Source of the DNA: DATIJJ01 sp039936115
GTDB taxonomy: Bacteria > Pseudomonadota > Gammaproteobacteria > DSM-16500
Direction of reading: 5' to 3'
Assembly: GCA_039936115.1 (NCBI GenBank)
Contig: JBDTIZ010000260.1
Span: 1-25,287 of the forward strand
DNA length: 25,287 nt
Shown: positions 8,601 to 15,992 of the stretch, piece by piece
Position numbering within the stretch: position 1 is the first letter of the stretch
Layout of the letters: each line of letters begins with the position of its first letter
Program-made: the position numbers and the translations under genes
Notes under the pieces: generated by a model
Told to the model about the DNA's origin: nothing
What the model saw: only the letters and a program-made list of their open reading frames with translations
Databases searched by the model: none

Positions 8601-8830
8601 TGAGTTATATTCAAAATCGAATGCCGGTTGGCAATATATATGTAAATCGTAATATGATAGGAGCTGTGGTCGGCGTTCAACCTTTTGGCGGCGAACGTCT
8701 ATCAGGCACCGGCCCTAAAGCGGGCGGCCCGCATTATCTGCCTCGCTTATGTGTTGAACGGGCTATTTCAATCAACACGACGGCAGCGGGTGGAAATGCT
8801 ACACTGGTTTCATTGAGTGAAGAGGCATAG
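5684..8830 (+). CDS. putA: Bifunctional proline dehydrogenase / L-glutamate gamma-semialdehyde dehydrogenase PutA
   Basis: Converts proline to glutamate in two steps: FAD-dependent proline dehydrogenase passing electrons to quinone at the inner membrane, then NAD-dependent oxidation of glutamate semialdehyde. About 1048 residues. An N-terminal helical arm is followed by the proline dehydrogenase barrel (roughly 150-470) with MVRLIKGAYWDAE at 350-362, then the aldehyde dehydrogenase domain (roughly 560-1035) with ISPWNFPLAIFTGQ, the FTGSTE Rossmann loop, glutamate E802 in AETGGQN and the catalytic cysteine C836 in GQRCSALRV. It lacks the N-terminal ribbon-helix-helix DNA-binding domain of E. 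coli PutA and its length fits the short PutA type, so it should be purely enzymatic. An in-frame TTG at 5669 could serve as start; ATG 5684 is preferred. Both have only weak ribosome binding sites (GGA at 5671-5673). Transcribed alone, divergent from rnt. Confidence 0.95.
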   Translation: MIFEYPLEKRTPLQNAITAAYRMDETVCLETLLQQAAFSEDALQRISTTAQNLVVGTRENRQKQGGLDAFLHKYDLSSEEGIALMCLAEALLRIPDSATVDRLISDKISTADWAKHTGGKGSLFVNAATWSLLLTGKIYRPTLNTKKTLGASLQRLFSRAGGTVIRPIVAQGMKIIGKQFVMGRTIDEAITRAKAAETIGYRYSYDMLGEAAKTREDADVYFKSYQDAISAIGKASKDLNPINGPGISIKLSALHPRYELAKRERVLSELIPRLLTLAKSAKAENIGLTVDAEEADRLELSLEVIEKVFSDPALDGWEGFGLAVQSYQKRAPFVIDWLADLSKRYHRRLMVRLIKGAYWDAEIKVSQVLGLESYPVFTRKNSTDVSFIACAKKLFAEPDCFYPQFGTHNAYSVAAILEIAGNRRDFEFQCLHGMGQTLYDQVIGPDHLNIPCRIYAPVGTHKHLLGYLVRRLLENGANTSFINRIADENLPIEKIIANPVARIASLPSKPHPHIPLPKNIFGLERLNSSGVDFSNMNTLENLKAQMEKVDKQSFKAGPIIGGKMLTHATEMPVNSPSQMKDVVGTLYQATPDDVELALEKAVHATQDWANTSVAERAACLERAADLFEKNLPTFMTLLCREGGKHLVDCVSEVREAADFCRYYADRARKDLLPVTLTGPTGEFNQLSLHPRGIIACISPWNFPLAIFTGQVVAGLVAGNAVIAKPAQQTPLVAAEAVRLLHQAGIPGNVLHLLPGRGEVVGARLVADERISGVMFTGSTETAKFIQQSLANREGPIVPFIAETGGQNVMIVDSSALPEQVVTDVISSAFNSAGQRCSALRVLFLQDDIAPQVLDMLKGAMREIKLGDPSLLSTDVGPVIDKGSFNTLNQHVTNMQQEATLLYQVPTVDLPNGYFFAPCVIELKNLNILKREVFGPILHVIRYSAKELDNVLDQIINTGYGLTLGVHSRIDATVSYIQNRMPVGNIYVNRNMIGAVVGVQPFGGERLSGTGPKAGGPHYLPRLCVERAISINTTAAGGNATLVSLSEEA

Positions 8831-8842
8831 GGAAGTTCTCTA

Positions 8843-8885
8843 CCCTCCTCTCCCCAACCCGACTTTTGTAGGGGTGGGGAGAGGG
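8843..8885. repeat. Imperfect GC-rich inverted repeat downstream of putA
   Basis: CCCTCCTCTCCCCAACCC (8843-8860) pairs imperfectly with GGGGTGGGGAGAGGG (8871-8885) around GACTTTTGTA. It lies just after the putA stop codon. There is no T-tract after the stem, so it is more like a dispersed REP-type repeat than a classical terminator. The rest of 8831-8984 shows no gene. Confidence 0.6.
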
Positions 8886-8996
8886 TCGCTCCAGCTTGCA
8901 ATGATGCGAGTTCAATAGGACAAAAATCCACAACGAGGAAGTTGCACCCATCCACCAGATAAATTAACTAAAAAACAACATACTGGAAGAGGTCAA

Positions 8997-10169
8997 ATGT
9001 TTCATCCACCTACAATTATATACGTCATGTTTCTTATTTTTGCGGGAACTGCCGTTCTCTCAACAATGGCTTTGTTTACGCGCCAATCTCTTTTGATCGC
9101 TTATATCGCACTCGGAGCCATTTTCGGACCTTGGGGATTAGAGCTGATAAAAGATCCTGTCTTGATTAAACAATCAGGCGATATTGGGATTATCTTTTTG
9201 TTGTTTTTGCTTGGACTAGATTTGCAACCGCAAAATTTATTACATTCATTGCGTAAAATGAGCATGGTCACCTTAATTAGCTCAGTCATATTTTTCCTCT
9301 GTGGCTTCATCATCAGTTATTTATGCAAATTCACTTTTGCTGAATGCATCATTATAGGTTTTGCCATGATGTTTTCTAGCACGATTATTGGTTTGAAATT
9401 ATTACCCACCACTATTTTGCATCATCAACATACTGGTGAATTGATGATTAGTATTTTGCTGTTGCAAGATTTAATCGCAATTGCCGTTTTACTGGTTTTA
9501 CAAGGAATCGGTGACAGTGCGTTTTCGTTTCATGATTTAGGATTTATCATTTGCGGATTTCCTGTCTTATTGATTATCGGCTATTTATTTCAACGTTTTG
9601 TCATTGCAAAATTATTACAACTATTTGACACCATACACGAATATATTTTTATCTTGTCGATTGGTTGGTGTTTATGTATGGCAGAATTGGGTTATTTCAT
9701 GGGATTGACTGAAGAAATTGGCGCGTTTATTGCGGGCGTTGCTTTAGCCAGCAATCCAATTTCGCTTTACATAGCAGAAAGTTTAAAACCGTTGCGCGAT
9801 TTCTTTTTAGTGATTTTCTTCTTCTCTATTGGTGCAAGCTTCAATTTCGAGTATCTACCTACAGTGATTGTACCTGCTGCTGCCATTGCCATTGTCATGT
9901 TAGTTGCTAAACCCGTCGTATTCGGTTGGTTGTTAAAAAAATCCGGCGAATCAAAAGCGATTGGTTGGGAAGTCGGCGTGCGCTTAGGACAAATCAGTGA
10001 ATTTTCATTGTTAGTTGCAGCGCTTGCCTTGCATACTAATCTAATGAGTATTGCTGCAAATTATACGATTCAAGCTGCTACCATTTTAACGTTTATTGTA
10101 TCGTGTTATTGGGTAGTACATCGCTACCCGACACCGCTTGCAGCCACTGCTAAATTAAGAAGAGATTAA
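8997..10169 (+). CDS. Monovalent cation:proton antiporter (CPA2 family, KefB/KefC-like membrane domain)
   Basis: Integral inner-membrane protein of 390 residues with about 11-12 hydrophobic segments over its whole length. The motifs fit the Na+/H+ exchanger fold of CPA2 transporters: IFLLFLLGLDLQP near residues 66-78, SSTIIGLKLL, and LLLQDLIAI with the ion-binding Q157-D158 pair; a later GAFIAGVALASNP segment is also typical. These exchange K+ or Na+ for protons. It ends right after the membrane domain, so the cytoplasmic RCK/TrkA-N domain of KefB and KefC is absent and glutathione gating is not expected. A good ribosome binding site, GAAGAGG at 8984-8990, precedes the ATG. The metal transporter gene begins three bases after its stop, so the two form an operon. 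Confidence 0.88.
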   Translation: MFHPPTIIYVMFLIFAGTAVLSTMALFTRQSLLIAYIALGAIFGPWGLELIKDPVLIKQSGDIGIIFLLFLLGLDLQPQNLLHSLRKMSMVTLISSVIFFLCGFIISYLCKFTFAECIIIGFAMMFSSTIIGLKLLPTTILHHQHTGELMISILLLQDLIAIAVLLVLQGIGDSAFSFHDLGFIICGFPVLLIIGYLFQRFVIAKLLQLFDTIHEYIFILSIGWCLCMAELGYFMGLTEEIGAFIAGVALASNPISLYIAESLKPLRDFFLVIFFFSIGASFNFEYLPTVIVPAAAIAIVMLVAKPVVFGWLLKKSGESKAIGWEVGVRLGQISEFSLLVAALALHTNLMSIAANYTIQAATILTFIVSCYWVVHRYPTPLAATAKLRRD

Positions 10170-10172
10170 ACC

Positions 10173-11126
10173 ATGACGCATTCGCATGATCACGATCATC
10201 ACGACCATTCTCATGACCACAGCCATGGAATGGGTGGGCATCAGCATGCGCCGCCGCAATCGTTTAATCTTGCATTTGCTATTGCTGTGTTGATGAATTT
10301 AGCTTTCACCATTTTTCAAGCATCTTATGCAGTGCTTGCAGGATCCATGAGTTTGCTTGCTGATGCTGCGCATAATTTTGGTGATGTGTTTGGTTTAATG
10401 CTAGCTTGGGGTGCGAATTGGTTGCTGACGTTATCAGCACGTAAGCGCTACAGTTATGGTTTTAAACGTACGACAATTATTGCAGCTTTAGCCAATGCAT
10501 TGATTTTGGTTGCAACATCCGCACTCATTACTTACGAATCAATTCGAAAATTATTACATGTCACTGATCTTAACGCGCACATTGTGATTGTGGTTGCGGT
10601 GATTGGTATTTTTATTAATGGCGGCACCGCAATGTTATTTATGAAAGGTGCGCATGATGATTTAAATATAAAAGGTGCGTTTCTTCACCTCATGGGAGAT
10701 GCGCTGATTTCTATCGGCGTTGTCGTCGCTGCGGTTTTAATTTTGTATACGCATATGATGTGGATTGATCCGTTAGTGGGTTTAATGATTGTGGCTATTA
10801 TTTTAATCGGAACGTGGGGGTTATTGCGCGATTCTGTCAATTTGATTCTTGATGCAATTCCGCGACATATTGATCATCAGGGAATTGAAAACTATCTGCT
10901 AACTTTACCTGGTGTTGCAGCTGTGCATGATTTACATATTTGGGGTTTAAGCACAAAAGAAGTCGCGTTAACTGCGCACTTGATTATGCCAAGCAAACAA
11001 CTTAGCGATGAAGACTACAAAACAGTGAATGCTGTTTTGAAGCAAAAATATCGTGTTGATCATGCAACAATTCAAGTAGAAACAGGAAGTTCGGAATTTC
11101 CATGTCATCAAATTGAGCCTTGTTGA
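10173..11126 (+). CDS. Cation diffusion facilitator, zinc-type efflux transporter (ZitB/CzcD-like)
   Basis: Inner-membrane proton-coupled metal exporter, 317 residues, exporting Zn2+ (perhaps Co2+ or Cd2+) from the cytoplasm. The N-terminus is a histidine/aspartate metal-binding tail (HSHDHDHHDHSHDHSH) typical of ZitB and CzcD. Six membrane segments follow. The transport site is two H-x3-D pairs, H67/D71 in LADAAHNFGD and H172/D176 in HLMGDALIS, the zinc-selective pattern. The C-terminal cytoplasmic domain carries VHDLHIWGLS and ends with a Cys-His rich tail (FPCHQIEPC). The gene follows the antiporter at a three-base interval and both are probably co-transcribed. Family assignment is firm; the exact metal is inferred. 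Confidence 0.93.
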   Translation: MTHSHDHDHHDHSHDHSHGMGGHQHAPPQSFNLAFAIAVLMNLAFTIFQASYAVLAGSMSLLADAAHNFGDVFGLMLAWGANWLLTLSARKRYSYGFKRTTIIAALANALILVATSALITYESIRKLLHVTDLNAHIVIVVAVIGIFINGGTAMLFMKGAHDDLNIKGAFLHLMGDALISIGVVVAAVLILYTHMMWIDPLVGLMIVAIILIGTWGLLRDSVNLILDAIPRHIDHQGIENYLLTLPGVAAVHDLHIWGLSTKEVALTAHLIMPSKQLSDEDYKTVNAVLKQKYRVDHATIQVETGSSEFPCHQIEPC

Positions 11127-11161
11127 TATATCATCAATGCATCTCTTAAGCTTGTTCTGAT

Positions 11162-11521
11162 ATGTTGTGTTACTTAAAACTAACTATCTCACTCAAGCTC
11201 CTCGCCAATTCATTATCTTCAGTATTTATCGCAGCAAAAGCTTCAGAACCGCATGCTGATAAATGTGTCGAAAAAGTGAAATCCCATCTCAGCAAAATAA
11301 CCCATCAGAAACAATTCATTCAGGCAGGTATAGCATTAGATATTTTGACAAGCCAACCGATAAATCACGACATTTTGCATTCATTGAATTTATCAATTTT
11401 AGCTGAACAGAGTCGATTCGCTTTGATCAAAAATCCTCTTGCGGCTTGCATTGGTGATTACTTAAAAAGTGTAAGTGATGAGGCTAATAAAGTGACTTTA
11501 AAATCTAAAATAGCCATCTAA
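11162..11521 (+). CDS. Orphan C-terminal module paralogous to the adjacent 1090-residue protein, possible gene remnant
   Basis: An ORF of 119 codons. From about residue 11 to its end it aligns with the last ~105 residues (about 985-1090) of the large protein encoded just downstream: CVEKVKSHLSKITHQ matches CVAKISTYLVKITNQ, ALDILTSQPINHD matches ALVILNTKPVNCD, IGDYLKSV matches IGDYLKTV, and KIAI matches KIAV. At the DNA level ATTGGTGATTACTTAAAAA is shared exactly. No ribosome binding site is visible before the ATG and it starts 35 bases after the metal-transporter stop codon. The simplest reading is the 3' end of a tandemly duplicated ancestor whose 5' part was deleted. A functional stand-alone module, translated by read-through from the upstream operon, cannot be excluded. 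Function unknown. Confidence 0.5.
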   Translation: MLCYLKLTISLKLLANSLSSVFIAAKASEPHADKCVEKVKSHLSKITHQKQFIQAGIALDILTSQPINHDILHSLNLSILAEQSRFALIKNPLAACIGDYLKSVSDEANKVTLKSKIAI

Positions 11522-11540
11522 AGTTATCATTATCAATCGT

Positions 11541-11574
11541 GTTAAGGTTACCTTAACATTTATTGCGTTATACT
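11541..11574 (+). promoter_or_regulatory. Candidate promoter with a 17-bp palindromic operator for the 1090-residue gene
   Basis: GTTAAGGTTACCTTAAC at 11541-11557 is a perfect palindrome with a single central base (8-base arms). TATACT at 11569-11574 is a good -10 box and the palindrome covers the position where its -35 box would lie (GGTTAC, 11546-11551, 17-base spacer). A dimeric regulator bound there would control the downstream gene. This is read from the sequence only; no regulator is known. Confidence 0.5.
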
Positions 11575-11618
11575 AGTCAACATACAAAAATAAATCAATA
11601 AGATACGAGGATATTGCA

Positions 11619-14600
11619 GTGTTTAGTAATTTTCTAAGCAAATTTAAAAATAACGTGGATTTTTCAAAACCCGTTCCGCATGTTAAGGAATTAAAAAAAC
11701 AATTAGAAAACATTCGAAATACGGTACTAACAGACAAAAATCCGTATGCATTAGATCTGGATGAACAGAACTATCTTAATACTGTACTAAATACGCTTTT
11801 GCATCTTGTTGAACATATTGATGATGCCAACATTCTATATAGTGAGTCAGTTTTATATCTTCCCGACCCTCTCGCGCCGATCCATCTTGAAAATTACCTT
11901 GATTATAGTCAGACTGATGATCAGGGATTCAAACAACTTATTGGTGAGAAGCGTAAAGAGTACATTTTAAAAAACCTAGTCAATCTTTTCATCCTTTCTT
12001 TTAATAAAGTACATGCCGCAGAAAAAAAACAACCTGGCGTTGTCAAATTGTTTTGTAGTAAATGCAATGGTTATTGCATTGATGCCAGAACTCGTGACGC
12101 AATGTCATATGCACTGACATTAGGTCGTCCTGCATTTTCAGATCTGGTGAAGACACTAGCGGAAAAATCTGGATCAGATAAATACTTTACATCCTTGGCA
12201 TTTATTTTTGATAAGTGTCGAAATGAATTGTTTTCAGCAGATACAGGTACCAACGGTTATTGTAAAAAAGAAGGGAATATATTAGATAATATATCCTTAG
12301 TTGCATCTTTTTTAAAAAATATTCTGGTGCATGATGTAGACAAAAGCTTTCTTGCCATTGCCCCCACTATTTCTAGCAATAGCAAACGATTACCTATATT
12401 TTTATCATTTATTTCAGAAGAAATAGATTTTATTAAAACACTTAATCTGGATCATCATGAACAAAAGATTTTTGATGAGCTGACGGTGCCATCTGATAAT
12501 AATAGACCTGGCTTGCTGGATATTGCACTTCAAAAACTTGATGAATTGACTAATCAATGTGATCCGAACTTCACAAGTCCGCTTGACTTTGCACCAGAAA
12601 AAGCACCCGCAAAAAAGGAAGAAAAATCTGATGCTAAGCTGAAAAAAACAATAGATCCACAACGAAAAGCTGAACGTATTAAGAATGCCACTCGTCAATT
12701 AGAAAACCAACGCGAAACCATTGCAGTTCTACTTAGTAAAGTATCTCCACAAAAACAAAAGGCATTCACAGATCCTAGAAAAATATTGAAAACTACTAAG
12801 AGAACGCGAGCGCAAACACTAGTAAGAAGTATTACCCTGGATTTGCATCAATCATCAAGTATGAGCGACACTGAAGTCAAAGAACAAAATTCTCATATTG
12901 ACAAAAGAAGTTTGACTGCAACATTATCACAAGCAGTAGATAGACATCGCAAAAACCTTAAGGCTATCAATTTTATTTATCTAGAAACAATTTTATGTGG
13001 CTTAGAGCCAGATATCATGATGGAGGTTGTCAATCAACAAAAACAGCTTTTTGTTGATTTGGCGAAAGAGCATCAGCCTGGAACAACAGGATACAAATCT
13101 TTAGTTGAGCTTATCGGAAAGATCCTCGAACGTCTTCATGACAACCGATTTAAAGGACTATTAAATAATTCTCCGTTTATCGCTATTATTTTAGAAGTAA
13201 TAGATGAAAAAACTGCAGTCGGCTTTTTACAACGTATTGTTGCAGGCACAGCAAATAATTCCGAGGTTGAAGAACTCTTTCAATCAAATAACATTCTTGC
13301 TATTTTAATTAGAAATAAACAATTTGAACTTTTTGCGCAAGTAGGTGCTTTGCTATCTAAGCTCGGGATTTTTGGTAATCTATTTGCGACGGAACACTTA
13401 TTGCTTGCCGTAACAAATTGCGATCAAATTCAAGTTTCCAAACTACTCGCCATCGTGGCAAAAAGAGTTTCTCCTGACTCACTTTGGGAGTCGATACAAC
13501 GGACGTTAAATCAGGTAATAGATAATTGCAGCGCACAATCTCTTAATAATTTCCTAGCCGCGATTAAACCTAATCTTACCCTAGATTTATATATTCTATT
13601 ATTTAGTAAAATGATTTTTTCGAAAACAACACCTTATGATAATATCATTGCATTTATTACCTTCGGCATAAAAGACTTGAAGATAGATGCAAAGAAAATG
13701 TCAGCCTTCTGTCTGGCTCAATGTGATAAAACCTCTATTTATTTACATACTATTTCTGCCCTCACTGGGTTAAATATGTCAAACGATATTCCTAGTCCAG
13801 ATCAAATAAAAATTGTTGCGGGATATAAGCACGAATTTATAAAACAATCGGTTCCGACAGTTATCGAAGATCTATCCAAATTTATTGATTCGACAACAGT
13901 AGCACTAGTATCGGGTAGTGCTTTCAGTCAATTACCGGAAATAAAAGGCGATGCTTTTGAAGAGAAAGAAGAAGATTCGTTTCCTATTAAACTGCTTAAT
14001 GCAATTAGCCATTCTCAGCAAGCTATTGAGATGATAGATTTTGTTCTCTTAAGTTTTCCGACATCAATGGCTTTTTCTTTAATGAAGGTGTTAGTGGAAC
14101 TTGCGGATAATAAACAATTTGTATTGTTTAAATTTTTAAATTCACCGCTGAAAGATATTGCAAAAGGTTTATTTATTGCTGTTTTTGCTAACCCCGAATT
14201 AAAATCAATTTTAAATAATGCGCCTATCCAGGATAAGAATGAATTGATATCCTCTTTGGCACAAGCTATGCCAGTTGATGATGAGAAAAAACAAGATCGT
14301 CAAAGCTCAGAATTTCAAACGACATTGCTAACCTTTATCAAAGAATCTCCTTCGATTGGCAATATGGTGGAATCTATTGCCTCTGGTCTATCTGAGGAAA
14401 ACATTATCAGACTTGTTAAAGAATACAAACAAACTGAACCTGAATTATTTGGTAAAACTATTGAGGCTCTTCGTGTAAGCAACAAAGCTAAAACAATATC
14501 CTTTTTAAACTTGGTGCTTAATGATTCTGAGCTTACAGAATTATTTAAAAAACTACCGATACCAACGCAAAATAATTTTTTAATTCGTTTATTTGCTAGA

Positions 14601-14891
14601 ATACCTTCTGAAGATAAAGGTGTTGAGAGCTGCGTAGCGAAAATTTCGACTTATCTCGTTAAAATAACGAATCAAAACAGGATTATTGCGGCAGGCAAAG
14701 CGTTAGTGATACTGAATACGAAGCCTGTCAATTGCGATGCTTTAGAAATCTTGCGTCAATCTGTTGTAGCAAACCATCATAATTTATTCAGCCAGAGTGA
14801 TCTTGCGACTTATATTGGTGATTACTTAAAAACTGTGCCTGTAGCAAAAGCTAAATTGGTGAGTCGTAGTCCGAAAATCGCGGTAGCTTAG
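11619..14891 (+). CDS. Large alpha-helical protein of unknown function, effector-like
   Basis: I do not recognise a family. The protein has 1090 residues, no signal peptide and no clear membrane segment, so it is cytoplasmic or exported by a non-Sec route. The start is GTG with ACGAGG at 11605-11610, eight bases upstream; no in-frame ATG occurs for well over 100 codons. Visible parts: a helical N-terminal region with a cysteine cluster C146-x2-C149-x3-C153; a charged lysine-rich linker around 325-360 (EKAPAKKEEKSDAKLKK); and a long helical region in which a motif recurs, FKGLLNNSPF at 511, ELKSILNNAPIQ at 860 and ELTELFKKLPIP at 971, suggesting an alpha-solenoid. Its last ~105 residues are duplicated in the ORF just upstream. 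Size, low GC and lack of known domains would fit a Legionellales effector, which is inference. It shares a 13-base leader with the helicase fusion gene at 19601. Confidence 0.8.
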   Translation: MFSNFLSKFKNNVDFSKPVPHVKELKKQLENIRNTVLTDKNPYALDLDEQNYLNTVLNTLLHLVEHIDDANILYSESVLYLPDPLAPIHLENYLDYSQTDDQGFKQLIGEKRKEYILKNLVNLFILSFNKVHAAEKKQPGVVKLFCSKCNGYCIDARTRDAMSYALTLGRPAFSDLVKTLAEKSGSDKYFTSLAFIFDKCRNELFSADTGTNGYCKKEGNILDNISLVASFLKNILVHDVDKSFLAIAPTISSNSKRLPIFLSFISEEIDFIKTLNLDHHEQKIFDELTVPSDNNRPGLLDIALQKLDELTNQCDPNFTSPLDFAPEKAPAKKEEKSDAKLKKTIDPQRKAERIKNATRQLENQRETIAVLLSKVSPQKQKAFTDPRKILKTTKRTRAQTLVRSITLDLHQSSSMSDTEVKEQNSHIDKRSLTATLSQAVDRHRKNLKAINFIYLETILCGLEPDIMMEVVNQQKQLFVDLAKEHQPGTTGYKSLVELIGKILERLHDNRFKGLLNNSPFIAIILEVIDEKTAVGFLQRIVAGTANNSEVEELFQSNNILAILIRNKQFELFAQVGALLSKLGIFGNLFATEHLLLAVTNCDQIQVSKLLAIVAKRVSPDSLWESIQRTLNQVIDNCSAQSLNNFLAAIKPNLTLDLYILLFSKMIFSKTTPYDNIIAFITFGIKDLKIDAKKMSAFCLAQCDKTSIYLHTISALTGLNMSNDIPSPDQIKIVAGYKHEFIKQSVPTVIEDLSKFIDSTTVALVSGSAFSQLPEIKGDAFEEKEEDSFPIKLLNAISHSQQAIEMIDFVLLSFPTSMAFSLMKVLVELADNKQFVLFKFLNSPLKDIAKGLFIAVFANPELKSILNNAPIQDKNELISSLAQAMPVDDEKKQDRQSSEFQTTLLTFIKESPSIGNMVESIASGLSEENIIRLVKEYKQTEPELFGKTIEALRVSNKAKTISFLNLVLNDSELTELFKKLPIPTQNNFLIRLFARIPSEDKGVESCVAKISTYLVKITNQNRIIAAGKALVILNTKPVNCDALEILRQSVVANHHNLFSQSDLATYIGDYLKTVPVAKAKLVSRSPKIAVA

Positions 14892-14929
14892 GAAATTGCA
14901 TAATGGTAGCTCTATACCCCCATACTTTG

Positions 14930-15018
14930 AACCACTGTCAACCTGCACTCTCAATCACTGTCACCCCGCAACAAGTGCGGGGCGATAGTGGTTGAAAGTC
15001 CGGAGTGACAGTGATTGA
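14930..15018. repeat. Nested palindromic element (TGTCACCCCGC family)
   Basis: Perfect 14-base outer arms TCAATCACTGTCAC (14951-14964) and GTGACAGTGATTGA (15005-15018) enclose an inner hairpin CCCCGCA (14964-14970) / TGCGGGG (14976-14982) with loop ACAAG. An overlapping alternative pairing joins AACCACTGTC (14930-14939) with GATAGTGGTT (14984-14993). It lies between the convergent large helical gene and the Sel1 gene. A related inverted copy of the inner hairpin begins at the right end of the window. There is no gene in 14892-15061. Confidence 0.75.
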
Positions 15019-15061
15019 ACGAGCGCGGTGAAAAACATCCAGGGAACAAACCAAAAAAATC

Positions 15062-15553
15062 CTAACCCTTATACCCCTTAACCGCCGCTTTCTCCTTCCA
15101 CTCTTTCGCCTTTTCTAAATTCTGCGGCACACCCATCCCGTGCTCATACATCAACCCTAAATAATGCATTGCCGCAGGATGATAATGCGGACTTGTCGCC
15201 GCCAGTGTCAGCCATTGAAACGCCGTATGTTCGCTTTTCTCAATCCCTACCCCATACAAAAATCGCCGCCCTACTTCAAACGTAGCAGCACTATGTCCGT
15301 GACCAGCTGCTTCACGCATCAGTAAATAGGCCATCTCAATATCTTGGCGAATACCCAAGCCCATATCATAAAAAAATCCTTGGATATAAATCGCATACAC
15401 ATTCGATTTAGCCGCTTGCTTAACGTAAAGAAACGCTTGCTTCTGTTCATCTTCCGAAAGTTTTTTTTCATCGAAAAGTTTTTTCAACGTCAGCCACGCT
15501 TGCTCATCACCACTGCAAACGTTTTTAAGTAATTGCAAAAGGTCGGTTATCAT
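15062..15553 (-). CDS. Sel1-like repeat protein
   Basis: A 163-residue alpha/alpha solenoid protein built for protein-protein contacts. An N-terminal helical cap is followed by three Sel1-type repeats of 36-38 residues, at about 53-88, 89-125 and 127-163, each with the A-x2-LG/G-x-YE-G-GV-x-D/A-x2-A-x2-W pattern. YLGLMYEHGMGVPQNLEKAKEW near the C-terminus is the clearest. No signal peptide is seen, so it is expected in the cytoplasm or to be translocated. No clear ribosome binding site precedes the ATG at 15553. Sel1 proteins are frequent in Legionella and Coxiella, several being host-interaction factors, but this one is short and its role is unknown. Confidence 0.82.
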   Translation of the reverse strand: MITDLLQLLKNVCSGDEQAWLTLKKLFDEKKLSEDEQKQAFLYVKQAAKSNVYAIYIQGFFYDMGLGIRQDIEMAYLLMREAAGHGHSAATFEVGRRFLYGVGIEKSEHTAFQWLTLAATSPHYHPAAMHYLGLMYEHGMGVPQNLEKAKEWKEKAAVKGYKG

Positions 15554-15601
15554 TTAATTAGGCCCATCGGTAATAAGCAAATGCTATCTCTTCAGCAAAG
15601 A

Positions 15602-15656
15602 GGGCGAACACACATACGGACGTCTCTTTTGTAGGGGCGAACCTATGTGTTCGCCC
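15602..15656. repeat. Second copy of the GTAGGGGCGAAC palindromic repeat
   Basis: Positions 15630-15656 repeat the 27-base arm of the element at 4903-4929 exactly. The opposite arm here is degenerate, with only GGGCGAACA and nearby bases (15602-15616) remaining complementary. It lies between the Sel1 gene and the small coiled-coil gene. Confidence 0.75.
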
Positions 15657-15678
15657 AGTGCCTTAATGCCCAAATGTT

Positions 15679-15927
15679 TCAAGCAGTCACATACCCTTCA
15701 CCCGGCTGCACCGTTTCTGTTTCATGCATCTCATGACTTGGCATATCATTAGACTCAGAATCCAACAGCGAAATTAATCCTTGCAATTTTTTACTATAAT
15801 TAGCTTGTTCAACACGCAGATACGAATTCTCTTGTTTAACTCGATTAAGTTCCGACCGCACGTTTTCAAGCTCCGACAGCAAAGTCAGCATTTTTTCTTC
15901 TAATTTTTGCAGTAAATTTTCCGTCAT
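15679..15927 (-). CDS. Small coiled-coil protein, TIGR02449/ZapB-like
   Basis: An 82-residue protein. Residues 1-56 form one continuous heptad-like coiled coil (LLQKLEEKMLTLLSELENVR and onward), followed by a polar acidic tail ending GEGYVTA. The N-terminal half resembles the short gammaproteobacterial TIGR02449 proteins, which look like the cell-division factor ZapB and usually lie near zapA; no zapA is in this window, so the link to division is weak. A good ribosome binding site (AAGGA, seven bases before the ATG at 15927) supports expression. It may be co-transcribed with the glycosyltransferase gene 65 bases upstream. Confidence 0.6.
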   Translation of the reverse strand: MTENLLQKLEEKMLTLLSELENVRSELNRVKQENSYLRVEQANYSKKLQGLISLLDSESNDMPSHEMHETETVQPGEGYVTA

Positions 15928-15992
15928 AAATATTTCCTTAATGTTAATGTGTAGTTAATGTTATACCGCTCAGTAATTTTTAGCAAAACCTC

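Noticed and set aside
8734..8955. 73-codon ORF on the - strand after putA
   Set aside because: Overlaps the end of putA and the GC-rich inverted repeat; no independent support.
11619..14891. Assignment of the 1090-residue protein to a named effector family
   Set aside because: No motif of a known catalytic domain could be read; size and context alone are not enough.
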